NCBI RefSeq assembly: GCF_027107535.1
Contig: NZ_CP114283.1
Coordinates: 6,634,001 to 6,698,000 of the forward strand
DNA length: 64,000 nucleotides
Direction: 5' to 3'
DNA from: Streptomyces aurantiacus
GTDB lineage: Bacteria > Actinomycetota > Actinomycetes > Streptomycetales > Streptomycetaceae
A model generated the notes under the pieces. It made no database searches and was not told the DNA's origin. It was given only the letters and a program-made list of their open reading frames with translations. A program made the translations under genes and the position numbers. This document shows positions 19,568 to 26,556 of this stretch, piece by piece. The first letter of the stretch is position 1. Each line of letters starts with the position of its first letter.

Positions 19568-19666
19568 AGAACGTGTTCCACTCCGCACAAGCCCCTGGCG
19601 AGCAAGCGCTCAGTCAATTCTGGTGGCCGGCGGAGACCGGGGGAAGACCGGTCGGAAGAGCGGGCC

Positions 19667-20047
19667 TCAGCGGGCGTCGAGCTCCGCTATGAGCTTCTTC
19701 GGCGCGATGGTGCGGTAGCTCTCCTCGATCCAGTCGCACAGCAGCTCCGCGGCCGGGGCGCCCTTCTCCTCCAGCGGGACGCGCACCCAGCCCGCCTTGC
19801 CCAGTCCGTACCCGGCGGGCTCCGCGCCCGGCGACGAGAGTGCGTGGGCGTGCGCCACCTCGTCCTTGAGCTTCACGGTGACACCCATCGGATAGCTGCC
19901 GTCACTGACGCCGAGGAAGACGAAGACCTTCTTGCTCACCTTCGCGACGGTCTCGCCCCAGGGGAACTCCTCGGTGGCTCCCGGCATCCCGAGGGCGAAC
20001 TCCCGTACTTTCTCCCACTTCTTCAGGTCGTTCGTCGTCGGCGCCAC
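19667..20047 (-). CDS. MmcQ/YjbR family DNA-binding protein
   Basis: 126-residue protein of the YjbR (CyaY-like fold) family, of uncertain function and assumed to bind DNA. Family landmarks are FALGMPGATEEFPWGETVAK (about aa 16-35) and the strand KKVFVFLG that follows. GTG at 20047 is chosen because GGAGG lies exactly five bases upstream; an in-frame start at 20131 would add 28 residues of low-complexity, non-family sequence. It runs divergently from the reductase gene at 20161. Confidence 0.82.
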   Translation of the reverse strand: MAPTTNDLKKWEKVREFALGMPGATEEFPWGETVAKVSKKVFVFLGVSDGSYPMGVTVKLKDEVAHAHALSSPGAEPAGYGLGKAGWVRVPLEEKGAPAAELLCDWIEESYRTIAPKKLIAELDAR

Positions 20048-20160
20048 GACTGCCTCCGGGTCCCTTTCGGCCCCACTGACGGGGTCCTGGTTCGGCTCCT
20101 CGCACCTCACGCTAGCCTCAGCCACCGACAACGGCGCGGGCTGAACGGCTGAGAGGTGCC

Positions 20161-21351
20161 ATGAGCAGGCAGAACAGGACGGAGCGCGCGTACGACATCG
20201 TGCTCTTCGGAGCCACGGGGTTCGTCGGAACGCTCACGGCGGAGTATCTCGCCGCGCACGCCCCCCAGGGGCTGCGCTGGGCGATCGCGGCGCGCGACAC
20301 CGCGAAACTGGAACGGCTGCGGGACCGCCTGGCGGCGATCGACCCGGCCTGCGCGGAACTGCCCGTGCTCCGGGCCGACGTCGCCTATCCGGCCTCCTTG
20401 CGGGAACTCGCCGAGCACGCGCGCGTGGTGGCCACGACCGTCGGCCCCTACCTCGAGTACGGCAAGGACCTGGTGGCCGCCTGCGCGGAGGCCGGCACCG
20501 ACTATCTGGACCTCTGCGGAGAGCCCGAGTTCGTGGACCTCATGTACGTGCGGCACGACACGCGCGCGCGGGAGACGGGCGCGCGGCTGGTGCACGCCGC
20601 CGGCTTCGACTCCGTCCCCCACGACCTGGGCGTCTGGTTCACCGTGCGGCAGCTGCCCGAAGGCGTGCCCCTGACCGTGGACGGGTTCGTGCGGGCCGAG
20701 GGGATGTTCTCGGGCGGCACCTTCGCCTCCGCCCTCAACCAGTTCGCGCGCGGGCGGCACATGGTCGCCGCGGCGCGCGACCGCAAGCGGCACGAGCCGC
20801 GGGTGGTGGGCCGCCGGGCGTCCGCTCCACCGAGCGCTCCGCGGTACGCCAAGGAGCTGGGGGCGTGGGCCCTGCCGCTGCCCACCATCGACGCACAGAT
20901 CGTGCGGCGGTCCGCGCGGGCGCTGGAACGGTACGGGCCGGACTTCCGTTACCGGCACTACGCGGCCGTCAGGACCCTGCCGTTCGCGGTGGGCGGGGTG
21001 GCCGGGGCCGGCGCCGTCTTCGCGGCGGCGCAGGTGCCGCCGGTGCGGCGGTGGCTGTCGGGCCGGCTGAAGCCCGGCGACGGGCCGAGCGCGCAGAAGC
21101 GGGCGGAGAGCTGGTTCTCGGTGCGGTTCGTCGGTGAGGGGGGCGGACGGCGGGTGTTCACCGAGGTCTCGGGCGGCGACCCCGGCTACGGGGACACCGC
21201 GAAGATGCTGGCGGAGTCCGCGCTGTGCCTCGCCTTCGACGAGCTTCCCCCGGTGTCCGGGCAGGTGACGACGGCTGTCGCCATGGGAGATTCGCTGATC
21301 GAGCGGCTTCGCGGGGCGGGGATCGTCTTTCGGGTGGCCGCGACGCGGTGA
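20161..21351 (+). CDS. Saccharopine dehydrogenase-like NAD(P)-binding reductase
   Basis: 396 residues. The N-terminal Rossmann domain begins with YDIVLFGATGFVGTLTAEYL (aa 11-30). Further family features are VVATTVGPYLEYGKDLVAAC (about aa 90-110), DYLDLCGEPEF and HAAGFDSVPHDLGVW. This pattern matches the actinobacterial group related to mycobacterial trans-acting enoyl reductase (Rv2449c/Rv2953 type), so the substrate may be a lipid or polyketide thioester rather than saccharopine. A hydrophobic patch around aa 280-300 could associate with membranes. ATG at 20161 has GAGAGG upstream. A hairpin follows the stop. Confidence 0.8.
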   Translation: MSRQNRTERAYDIVLFGATGFVGTLTAEYLAAHAPQGLRWAIAARDTAKLERLRDRLAAIDPACAELPVLRADVAYPASLRELAEHARVVATTVGPYLEYGKDLVAACAEAGTDYLDLCGEPEFVDLMYVRHDTRARETGARLVHAAGFDSVPHDLGVWFTVRQLPEGVPLTVDGFVRAEGMFSGGTFASALNQFARGRHMVAAARDRKRHEPRVVGRRASAPPSAPRYAKELGAWALPLPTIDAQIVRRSARALERYGPDFRYRHYAAVRTLPFAVGGVAGAGAVFAAAQVPPVRRWLSGRLKPGDGPSAQKRAESWFSVRFVGEGGGRRVFTEVSGGDPGYGDTAKMLAESALCLAFDELPPVSGQVTTAVAMGDSLIERLRGAGIVFRVAATR

Positions 21352-21376
21352 TGCCTCGCCGTGGGACGCGCCGTAA

Positions 21377-21392
21377 GGCCCCTGCCGGGGCC
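21377..21392 (+). terminator. Short hairpin after the reductase gene
   Basis: GGCCCC-TGCC-GGGGCC, 26 bases after the stop. The following 21419-21446 is a copy of the dispersed repeat, then four copies of a heptamer. Confidence 0.45.
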
Positions 21393-21460
21393 GTACGGCC
21401 CTCGCCGGGCGGCCCGTCGTGGCCGGTCGCACGGTTCCCCGGACCCGCCACGCCACCCGC

Positions 21461-21488
21461 CACCGGGCACCGGGCACCGGGCACCGGG
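21461..21488. repeat. Four tandem copies of CACCGGG
   Basis: Four perfect copies of the 7-mer CACCGGG, ending 29 bases before the TTG start of the PfkB kinase gene. It is a second 7-bp tandem array in the window, unrelated in sequence to the one at 12726. Confidence 0.85.
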
Positions 21489-21516
21489 CCGAACCCTCAC
21501 CAGTAAGGGATCACTG

Positions 21517-22413
21517 TTGAACAGCGAGATCGATGTCCTGGTTCTCGGCGGCGCCGGGGTCGACACCATCGTGTACGTGCCCGCGTTGCCGTTGCCCTGC
21601 GCGGACAGCCACATGGTGCCCGCGATCGAGACACGGGCCGGGCAGACCGGGGACTTCGTGGCGCTCGGGCTGCACGCCCTGGGGCTGCGGACACATCACC
21701 TCGACCTGGTCGGCGCGGATCACGCGGGGGATCTGGTGCGGGCCCTGCACCACGACCGGGGCGTCCCTCTCACCGAGGTTCCGCAGCCGGCCGGCACCAA
21801 GCGGGCGGTGAACCTCGTGGGCCCGGACGGGCGGCGGCTCTCGCTGTACGACAGCACGCGCGCGCGTGACGACGACCGGTTGCCCCCGGAGACCGTACGG
21901 GACCTCGCCTCGAGGAGCCGGCACGCGCACGTCTCCATCACCCGGCCCTGCGCCCACGCCCTCCCGGTCCTGCGTGAGGCGGGAGTCACCCTCTCGACCG
22001 ACCTGCACAACTGGGACGGCACACAGGCCTACCACGAGGCGTTCGCCCAGGAGGCCGACGTCGTCTTCCTGTCGGCGGCCGAGCTGACGGACCCGGAGAG
22101 GACCATGCGGCGGATCGCCGAGCGGGGCCGGGCCGAGGTGGTCGTCGCCACCGCCGGGGCCGAGGGCGCGTACCAGCTGGTCGACGGCGAGCTGACGCGC
22201 ATCCCCGCCGTCGCGCCGCCCGCGCCGGTCGTGGACTCGAACGGGGCCGGGGACGCCTTCGCGGCGGGCTATCTCTTCGGCAGGCTGACGGGTGAACCTC
22301 CCGAGCGGTGCGGCCTCTTCGGCGCGATCGCCGGGGCCTACGCCTGCACGGTGCCGGCCACGCGGGCCGACGTCATCGGGCGCGCGGAACTGCTCAGAGC
22401 TGCCACCCCATGA
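21517..22413 (+). CDS. PfkB family carbohydrate kinase
   Basis: 298-residue ribokinase-fold sugar or nucleoside kinase. The C-terminal PfkB signature DSNGAGDAFAAGYLFG (about aa 240-255) supplies the catalytic Asp and anion hole. The N-terminus has the usual VLVLGGAGVDTIVYV strand and a GQTGDFVALGLHALG region resembling the substrate-binding GG motif. The TTG start at 21517 has AAGGGA about seven bases upstream, and the open frame before it holds only repeats. Substrate not predictable. The last 20 bases overlap, tail to tail, a small membrane protein gene on the other strand. Confidence 0.88.
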   Translation: MNSEIDVLVLGGAGVDTIVYVPALPLPCADSHMVPAIETRAGQTGDFVALGLHALGLRTHHLDLVGADHAGDLVRALHHDRGVPLTEVPQPAGTKRAVNLVGPDGRRLSLYDSTRARDDDRLPPETVRDLASRSRHAHVSITRPCAHALPVLREAGVTLSTDLHNWDGTQAYHEAFAQEADVVFLSAAELTDPERTMRRIAERGRAEVVVATAGAEGAYQLVDGELTRIPAVAPPAPVVDSNGAGDAFAAGYLFGRLTGEPPERCGLFGAIAGAYACTVPATRADVIGRAELLRAATP

Positions 22414-22540
22414 CCGTGTAGATCATCCCGGCTATCCAGGCGACCCCGGCGAGGACCGCGAGGACCAGTGCGGCCATCACGGCACGCTCGACGGGCTGGC
22501 TGGGGCCGGCGGCGGGCTTCGGAGCACGGTGCGTCGTCAT
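22394..22540 (-). CDS. Small single-span membrane protein, 48 residues
   Basis: A short unrecognised gene: ATG at 22540, TGA at 22394-22396. The first 20 residues are hydrophilic with Pro, Lys and Arg; residues 21-42 form one hydrophobic segment (VMAALVLAVLAGVAWIAGMI), and the end is YTVMGWQL. A positive N-terminus followed by a transmembrane helix suggests an N-in topology. GCAGG precedes the start weakly. It overlaps the PfkB gene by 20 bases at the 3' ends. Function unknown; evidence is the membrane-protein composition and codon use with G/C in nearly all third positions. Confidence 0.7.
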   Translation of the reverse strand: MTTHRAPKPAAGPSQPVERAVMAALVLAVLAGVAWIAGMIYTVMGWQL

Positions 22541-22586
22541 GCGGCACAGCCTGCCGATCATGCCGGGGTCCCGGCATCCGTACGGA

Positions 22587-22631
22587 TACTCAGAACAGGT
22601 ACTCAGAAACCGTACGCAGAAGCCGTACTCA
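22587..22631. repeat. 13-bp tandem repeat, about 3.5 copies
   Basis: Units begin at 22587, 22600, 22613 and 22626 with consensus TACTCAGAA followed by four variable bases; the last copy is partial. The array covers the extreme end of the endonuclease V gene and the region upstream of the small membrane protein. Confidence 0.75.
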
Positions 22632-23318
22632 TCCGGTGGCCGCCCTCAGCTCCCGTCGGCACAGGGCGTCCGCCCGGCGGGTCGTCTCCGGGAGGCGGAA
22701 GCGCGGCGCGAGCTGGAGGGTGTGGGCGCAGGCGGTGTCCAGAGTCACCCGGTGGCCGACCGACACGAACACCGGCTTGATCCCCGCCTGGGTGCGCAGG
22801 GCCCGGCCGACCTCCTCCTCGCCCGCGAGCAGCGGGGAGGCCGATCCGCGTGCCTCGCCCGGCTCCTCGTACGCGAACGTGAAGGGGTTCTTGGCGACCC
22901 CGATCGTCGGGAGGCCGGTGAGGACGCCGAGGTGGCTCGCCAGGCCGAAGCGGCGGGGATGGGCGAGCCCGTAGCCGTCGCAGACCACCAGGCCCGGTGC
23001 GCACGGCAGGGCTTCGAGCGCGGCCAGGACCGCCGGGATCTCCCGGAAGGCGAGCAGCCCGGGAACGTACGGGAAGGACACCCGGCCGACGGCCGTGGAT
23101 TCGGCGACCACGTCGAGCGTCGCCGCGTCGAGCACGACGGCCGCGGCCACGACGAGGTCACGCCCGTCGTCGTAGGCCACGTCCACCCCGGTGACGTGAC
23201 CGCTGCCGGGCGGTGGCCCGGGTTCGTCGAGGACGACCCGGGTCCTCAACTCGTCCTGCACGGCCCGGGCCTGGTCTTCGGTGGCGGGCCAGCCCGCGGG
23301 GATGCGTACGGTCGTCAT
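22629..23318 (-). CDS. nfi: Endonuclease V
   Basis: DNA repair nuclease that cuts one base 3' to deaminated bases, mainly inosine. 229 residues, as expected for the family. Hallmarks are the catalytic aspartate in GVDVAYDDG (about aa 44-52), the PYxPG wedge in FPYVPGLLAFREIP (about aa 82-95), DGYGLAHPRRFGLA (about aa 114-127) with the second catalytic Asp, and GVAKN (about aa 139). The stop codon lies inside a tandem 13-bp repeat. Monocistronic as far as the spacing shows. Confidence 0.95.
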   Translation of the reverse strand: MTTVRIPAGWPATEDQARAVQDELRTRVVLDEPGPPPGSGHVTGVDVAYDDGRDLVVAAAVVLDAATLDVVAESTAVGRVSFPYVPGLLAFREIPAVLAALEALPCAPGLVVCDGYGLAHPRRFGLASHLGVLTGLPTIGVAKNPFTFAYEEPGEARGSASPLLAGEEEVGRALRTQAGIKPVFVSVGHRVTLDTACAHTLQLAPRFRLPETTRRADALCRRELRAATG

Positions 23319-23399
23319 GGTGCGGTCGAGCCTAGGCCAGTCCCCGGGGCAGCCGGAGTCCGAGGCCGCGTGCCGACCTCGGACGGTCCGGCCGTCGTG

Positions 23400-24539
23400 T
23401 CAGCGTTCCAGCCGTGCCACCCGGCCCTTCTCGCCGGAGGCCCAGCAGGCCAGGTCGGGGGTGCAGTCCACGGTGTCGTACGAGCCGGTGTCCAGCGTGC
23501 GCCAGGTCCGTCCGCCGTTCGTGGTGAGGTCGGTGCCGGTGGGGCCGACCGCGAGGGCGGAGGTGCGGCTGTAAGGGAGCCAGGTGACGCCGGAGCGGTA
23601 GGCGGGCGGCGGCGTGCTGGCCGAGGCCCAGCCGCGGCCGCCGTCGCCGCTGACCGCGGCCGCCCGGGGTGAGGCCTGGTCGGCGCGGTAGTCGCCGCCG
23701 ACCGCGATGCCGTGCGTGCGGTCGCGGAAGGCCAGCGCGAAGACTCCGCGCGCCGGATCTCCCGCCGGAATCGGGGTGTCGGCGGCCGTCCAGGTCAGAC
23801 CGCGGTCGGCGGAGTGCAGCACGCGCGCGCGTGCGGCGCCGCCGGTGGCCATCCACACGTCACGCGGGCCCGAGGCGACCAGGCATTGCCCACTGGCCGC
23901 GAACCCCGCCTCGCCCTCCTGGGCCGCGGGCATGCCGTCGCTCGGCAGCACCTTCCAGGTGCGGCCGCCGTCGCCGGTCGACAGGATGCGGAACTTTCCG
24001 TCGACGGGGTCGCTCATCGCCAGACCGTGGCGCCGGTCGAAGAAGGTCATGCAGTCGTAGAAGGCCTTGGCGTCGGTGTTGCGGAAGGATTCGGTCCAGG
24101 TCGCGCCGCCGTCCTCGGTGCGCAGGACCCTGGACGCCTCACCCTCGCCGATGGCCAGCACTACGGCGCGCCGCCCGTCGAAGGCCTCGACGTCGCGGAA
24201 CTCCAAGTCGGCGGCCCCGGGCGGCGACACGTTCCGCCAGCTCGCGCCGCCGTCGGTGGTGCGCAGCACGGTGCCCTTGGATCCGGCCAGCCAGGCGGTC
24301 TTCCGGCTGACGGCGGAGAGCCCGCGGAAGCGCGCGTCCGTGCCGCTGTCCTTGAGGTCCCAGTGCGGCGGTTTTCCGCCAACCGGGCCGGCGCCCTGGC
24401 CGTGTCCGGCGCCCGGTCCGTGTGCCTGCGCCGGAGCCGTGAGAGCGGCCGCGAGAGCCGCCGTGCACACTCCCACCGTCAGCAGGCGCCTCGTGAGTCC
24501 CGTACGTCTCGTTCGTCGCGTCTTCCCCAAGCCCCTCAT
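23400..24539 (-). CDS. Secreted YCF48/sialidase-like beta-propeller protein
   Basis: 379 residues with a signal peptide (RRLLTVGVCTAALAAALTAP, cleavage near AQA about aa 40). The remainder is made of repeated blades with the BNR/Asp-box pattern S-x-D-x-G-x-x-W: TTDGGASWRN, TEDGGATWTES, STGDGGRTWKV, SADRGLTWT, SGDGGRGWAS and TNGGRTWRT, six blades. This is the YCF48/PSII-stability-factor-like propeller; catalytic sialidase residues are not evident, so it is probably a binding or assembly scaffold outside the cell. The ATG has no ribosome binding site, but a -35/-10 pair is positioned for a leaderless message. Confidence 0.85.
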   Translation of the reverse strand: MRGLGKTRRTRRTGLTRRLLTVGVCTAALAAALTAPAQAHGPGAGHGQGAGPVGGKPPHWDLKDSGTDARFRGLSAVSRKTAWLAGSKGTVLRTTDGGASWRNVSPPGAADLEFRDVEAFDGRRAVVLAIGEGEASRVLRTEDGGATWTESFRNTDAKAFYDCMTFFDRRHGLAMSDPVDGKFRILSTGDGGRTWKVLPSDGMPAAQEGEAGFAASGQCLVASGPRDVWMATGGAARARVLHSADRGLTWTAADTPIPAGDPARGVFALAFRDRTHGIAVGGDYRADQASPRAAAVSGDGGRGWASASTPPPAYRSGVTWLPYSRTSALAVGPTGTDLTTNGGRTWRTLDTGSYDTVDCTPDLACWASGEKGRVARLER

Positions 24540-24547
24540 GGCGGGCG

Positions 24548-24576
24548 AAGCTAGCCCACTCCCCCGGTCGCGTCCA
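24548..24576 (-). promoter_or_regulatory. Promoter of the YCF48-like gene, probably leaderless
   Basis: On the minus strand TGGACG (24571-24576) and TAGCTT (24548-24553) are separated by 17 bases. The -10 ends eight bases before the ATG, so the transcript would begin at or within a couple of bases of the start codon. Confidence 0.6.
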
Positions 24577-24760
24577 GATGCCCCGGGAGGCATCGGAGCC
24601 CACTCCGGAAATCAACGATCACTCCCGTGATTGAAGGCGGTGACGGAGGTCACTAGGACTTCATGCGTTTTCGCAGGCACGGATCGGCCGGTTCCGACGT
24701 CTCTACAAGTGCCGGCTCATCCGTCCGCAGTTCGTCCGTCCGTCACAAGGGAGCAAGGCG

Positions 24761-25180
24761 TTGTCCACCACCGTCATCGAGCAGCCCGTAGAGGCCCGCC
24801 TCGTCGCCGCCGCGCCGCGGATGCCGAGCATTCCCGCCACACTCGGCTACGATCCGCGCGATCCCTTCGCCGTCCGCATGTCCTTCCCGGCCCCGTCCAC
24901 GCTGGAAGGCGTGGAGGTGTGCTGGACGTTCGCCCGCGAGCTGCTCGCCTCGGGGCTGGAGGAGGAGGTGGGGCACGGGGACGTGCGCGTGCGGCCGTAC
25001 GGCTACGACCGCATCGTCCTTGAGTTCCACGCCCCGGAGGGCACCGCCGTGATCCATGTGCGCGCGGGCGAGCTGCGGCACTTCCTGGAGAGTTCGACGG
25101 AGTTGGTGCCCGTCGGTCTGGAGCACCTGTACCAGGATCTGGACCACGAGCTCACCGAACTGCTGCGGGACTCCTGCTGA
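24761..25180 (+). CDS. ssgD: SsgA-like protein (SALP), probably SsgD
   Basis: SALPs are actinomycete-specific proteins that steer septum formation and peptidoglycan remodelling. 139 residues, the family size. Family features: RLVAA near the N-terminus, LGYDPRDPFAVRMSF (about aa 28-42), VCWTFARELLASGL (about aa 53-66), GDVRVRP, and an acidic C-terminus (QDLDHELTELL). It starts with TTG at 24761 behind AAGGGAG. Position relative to endonuclease V, UvrA-like and fad genes matches my memory of ssgD in S. coelicolor, where SsgD has been linked to lateral-wall integrity; the symbol rests on that synteny rather than on sequence alone. Confidence 0.8.
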   Translation: MSTTVIEQPVEARLVAAAPRMPSIPATLGYDPRDPFAVRMSFPAPSTLEGVEVCWTFARELLASGLEEEVGHGDVRVRPYGYDRIVLEFHAPEGTAVIHVRAGELRHFLESSTELVPVGLEHLYQDLDHELTELLRDSC

Positions 25181-25568
25181 CGCTTCGGGAAGCAACCCCC
25201 GGCGGACGCTCCCCGGTGGACGCTCCTCGGCCGTCCCCCTTCGACTGAGCGGTCGACGCGCCTTCTCCAGCGGGCGTCGAGTGGTTCGCCGTGGCCGAAA
25301 CCGCACACCAGCCATTCCCAGGACCCACGGCTCGTACGTCCTCGTGCCCAGCAGCTCCCGCGCGGCACGGCGGACCGGTGCGAGCGCTGCCCGCGCGATG
25401 CCGACCGGTCGGCGCGGCGGACGCCGGACGACGTCCCACCACGATGCGGGCGAAGCCCAGCGAGGACAGCGAGGACAGCCCCGTGACGGACGGGGCGCCG
25501 GGCTCGCCGTCCCGTCGAGCGGGCCCTTCACGCCATGTGCCGAGCCCCGGCCACGACCGGTCCTCGGC
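25181..25568. other. Intergenic region between convergent ssgD and GPP34 genes
   Basis: 388 bases with no supported gene. A stem TCGACGC / GCGTCGA (25253-25259 and 25274-25280) is a reasonable terminator for ssgD. A GGACGCTCC direct repeat lies at about 25204-25226. An AGCGAGGACAGCGAGGACAG repeat occurs near 25462. Confidence 0.5.
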
Positions 25569-26237
25569 TCAGTTCCCGGACACCCCGGCGGTCGCCATCG
25601 ACCCGACCACCGCCGAACGCACCTCCTGGACCGCCTGCTTCAGAGCCGGAGTGGCCGGCCCACTGCGTTCGGCCAGGGCCCGGACGCGCTCCTCGTACTG
25701 CCGCCGCTCCCTGCCCGACAGCAGCGTGCGCAGCTCTGCCGCGGCGGCGAGGGCGACGAGCGCCGCGTCCCGTTCGGAGACCTCGCCCACGGGCAGCGGA
25801 CCCTCCAGAACCAGCCGTGCCTCCGCACGCAGCCCGTCCACGACGGCGACCCGGTCGATGCCGTACTCCACGGTCGGGAACACACCGAGCACCCGGGTCT
25901 TGTCGGCGCGCAGGTACCCGCCCGCGGCGAGCTGCGCCTGTACGGCGTCCAGCGTGATGCGGGCCCGCAGCGAGACCCAGGTCTTCCACCGGTGCGGCCG
26001 GGACTCCTCGACGAGTTCCAGGAGCCCGTCGAGGACCGGGTCCCCGGTCCGGCCGTCGGGATCCGTGGGCGTCGCGATGCCGTCGGCGTCGGCGAGCAGC
26101 CCTCGCTGCGCCAGCTCGGTGAGGGCGCCGGCCCGGACCAGGTGCGGGAGGTGGGCGGCGCCGGTGACCTTGAGCTTCGTGGTGTCCCAGGCCAGCAGGT
26201 AGAGACGGGCGGGCAGCGAGAGCGGACCGTTGGGCAC
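25569..26237 (-). CDS. GPP34 (GOLPH3/Vps74-like) family protein
   Basis: 222 residues. GPP34 proteins bind phosphoinositides in eukaryotic Golgi; the many actinomycete members are of unknown role and may bind anionic membranes. The N-terminal PLSLPARLYLLAWDTTKLKV and LVRAGALTELAQRGLLADAD, with the alternating helices and DRVAVVDGLRAEARLVLEG, follow the family pattern. GTG start at 26237 has AAGGAG five bases upstream, an excellent site. It is transcribed away from the ABC-F promoter region. Monocistronic. Confidence 0.82.
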   Translation of the reverse strand: MPNGPLSLPARLYLLAWDTTKLKVTGAAHLPHLVRAGALTELAQRGLLADADGIATPTDPDGRTGDPVLDGLLELVEESRPHRWKTWVSLRARITLDAVQAQLAAGGYLRADKTRVLGVFPTVEYGIDRVAVVDGLRAEARLVLEGPLPVGEVSERDAALVALAAAAELRTLLSGRERRQYEERVRALAERSGPATPALKQAVQEVRSAVVGSMATAGVSGN

Positions 26238-26281
26238 GGGGTCTCCTTACAGCGGTCGGGGACGGGGGTCACGTTAATTCG

Positions 26282-26310
26282 TTGACAGCCGCACGGACCC
26301 CTCCTACGGT
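26282..26310 (+). promoter_or_regulatory. Strong promoter of the ABC-F/uvrA-like operon
   Basis: Consensus -35 TTGACA (26282-26287), 17-base spacer, -10 TACGGT (26305-26310). Initiation near 26317 would give a leader of about 240 bases before the ABC-F ATG. Confidence 0.75.
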
Positions 26311-26363
26311 TTGAAGCGGTTCTGTTGCCGCCGAACGGAGAAGGACGTTGCTCGTCTGAGGTC

Positions 26364-26531
26364 ATGAGACACCGCGCCACACGTGTCATCCGTGTGTGCG
26401 CAGCGTGCGACCTCGAATCCGAGCCGTCCCGCGGAACAGGGCCTTTCCCCTGTTCCGAGGATGTCCTGAGGACTGCGTCAGTCCTTTCGGCCGTCGTCGC
26501 CTCCCGGTGTCTCGATACGCGTCGCCCCTGA
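26364..26531 (+). CDS. Putative 55-residue leader peptide upstream of the ABC-F gene
   Basis: An open frame starting ATG at 26364 (GAGG four bases before) and ending TGA at 26531, entirely within the 5' leader of the ABC-F gene. The product is Arg- and Cys-rich (MRHRATRVIRVCAACDLE at its start) and has no family resemblance. Its coding path covers both hairpins of the leader, so ribosome occupancy would change their folding. Translation-coupled attenuation of this kind is known for antibiotic-resistance ABC-F genes; its use here is inferred. Confidence 0.45.
   Translation: MRHRATRVIRVCAACDLESEPSRGTGPFPCSEDVLRTASVLSAVVASRCLDTRRP
26433..26485 (+). promoter_or_regulatory. Leader hairpins with alternative pairing (putative attenuator)
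   Basis: Hairpin 1 is GGAACAGGG / CCCTGTTCC (26433-26456). Hairpin 2 is AGGACTG / CAGTCCT with a CGT loop followed by TT (26469-26487). GTCCT at 26464-26468 can also pair with AGGAC at 26469-26473, competing with hairpin 2. This resembles terminator/antiterminator switching. Confidence 0.5.
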
Positions 26532-26556
26532 CCGCATCAAGCATCGTGAGGCCTGT

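Noticed and set aside
25291..26202. Plus-strand open frame over the ssgD-GPP34 gap
   Set aside because: Ala/Arg/Ser/Pro-rich, no ribosome binding site, and overlaps the well-supported GPP34 gene on the opposite strand.
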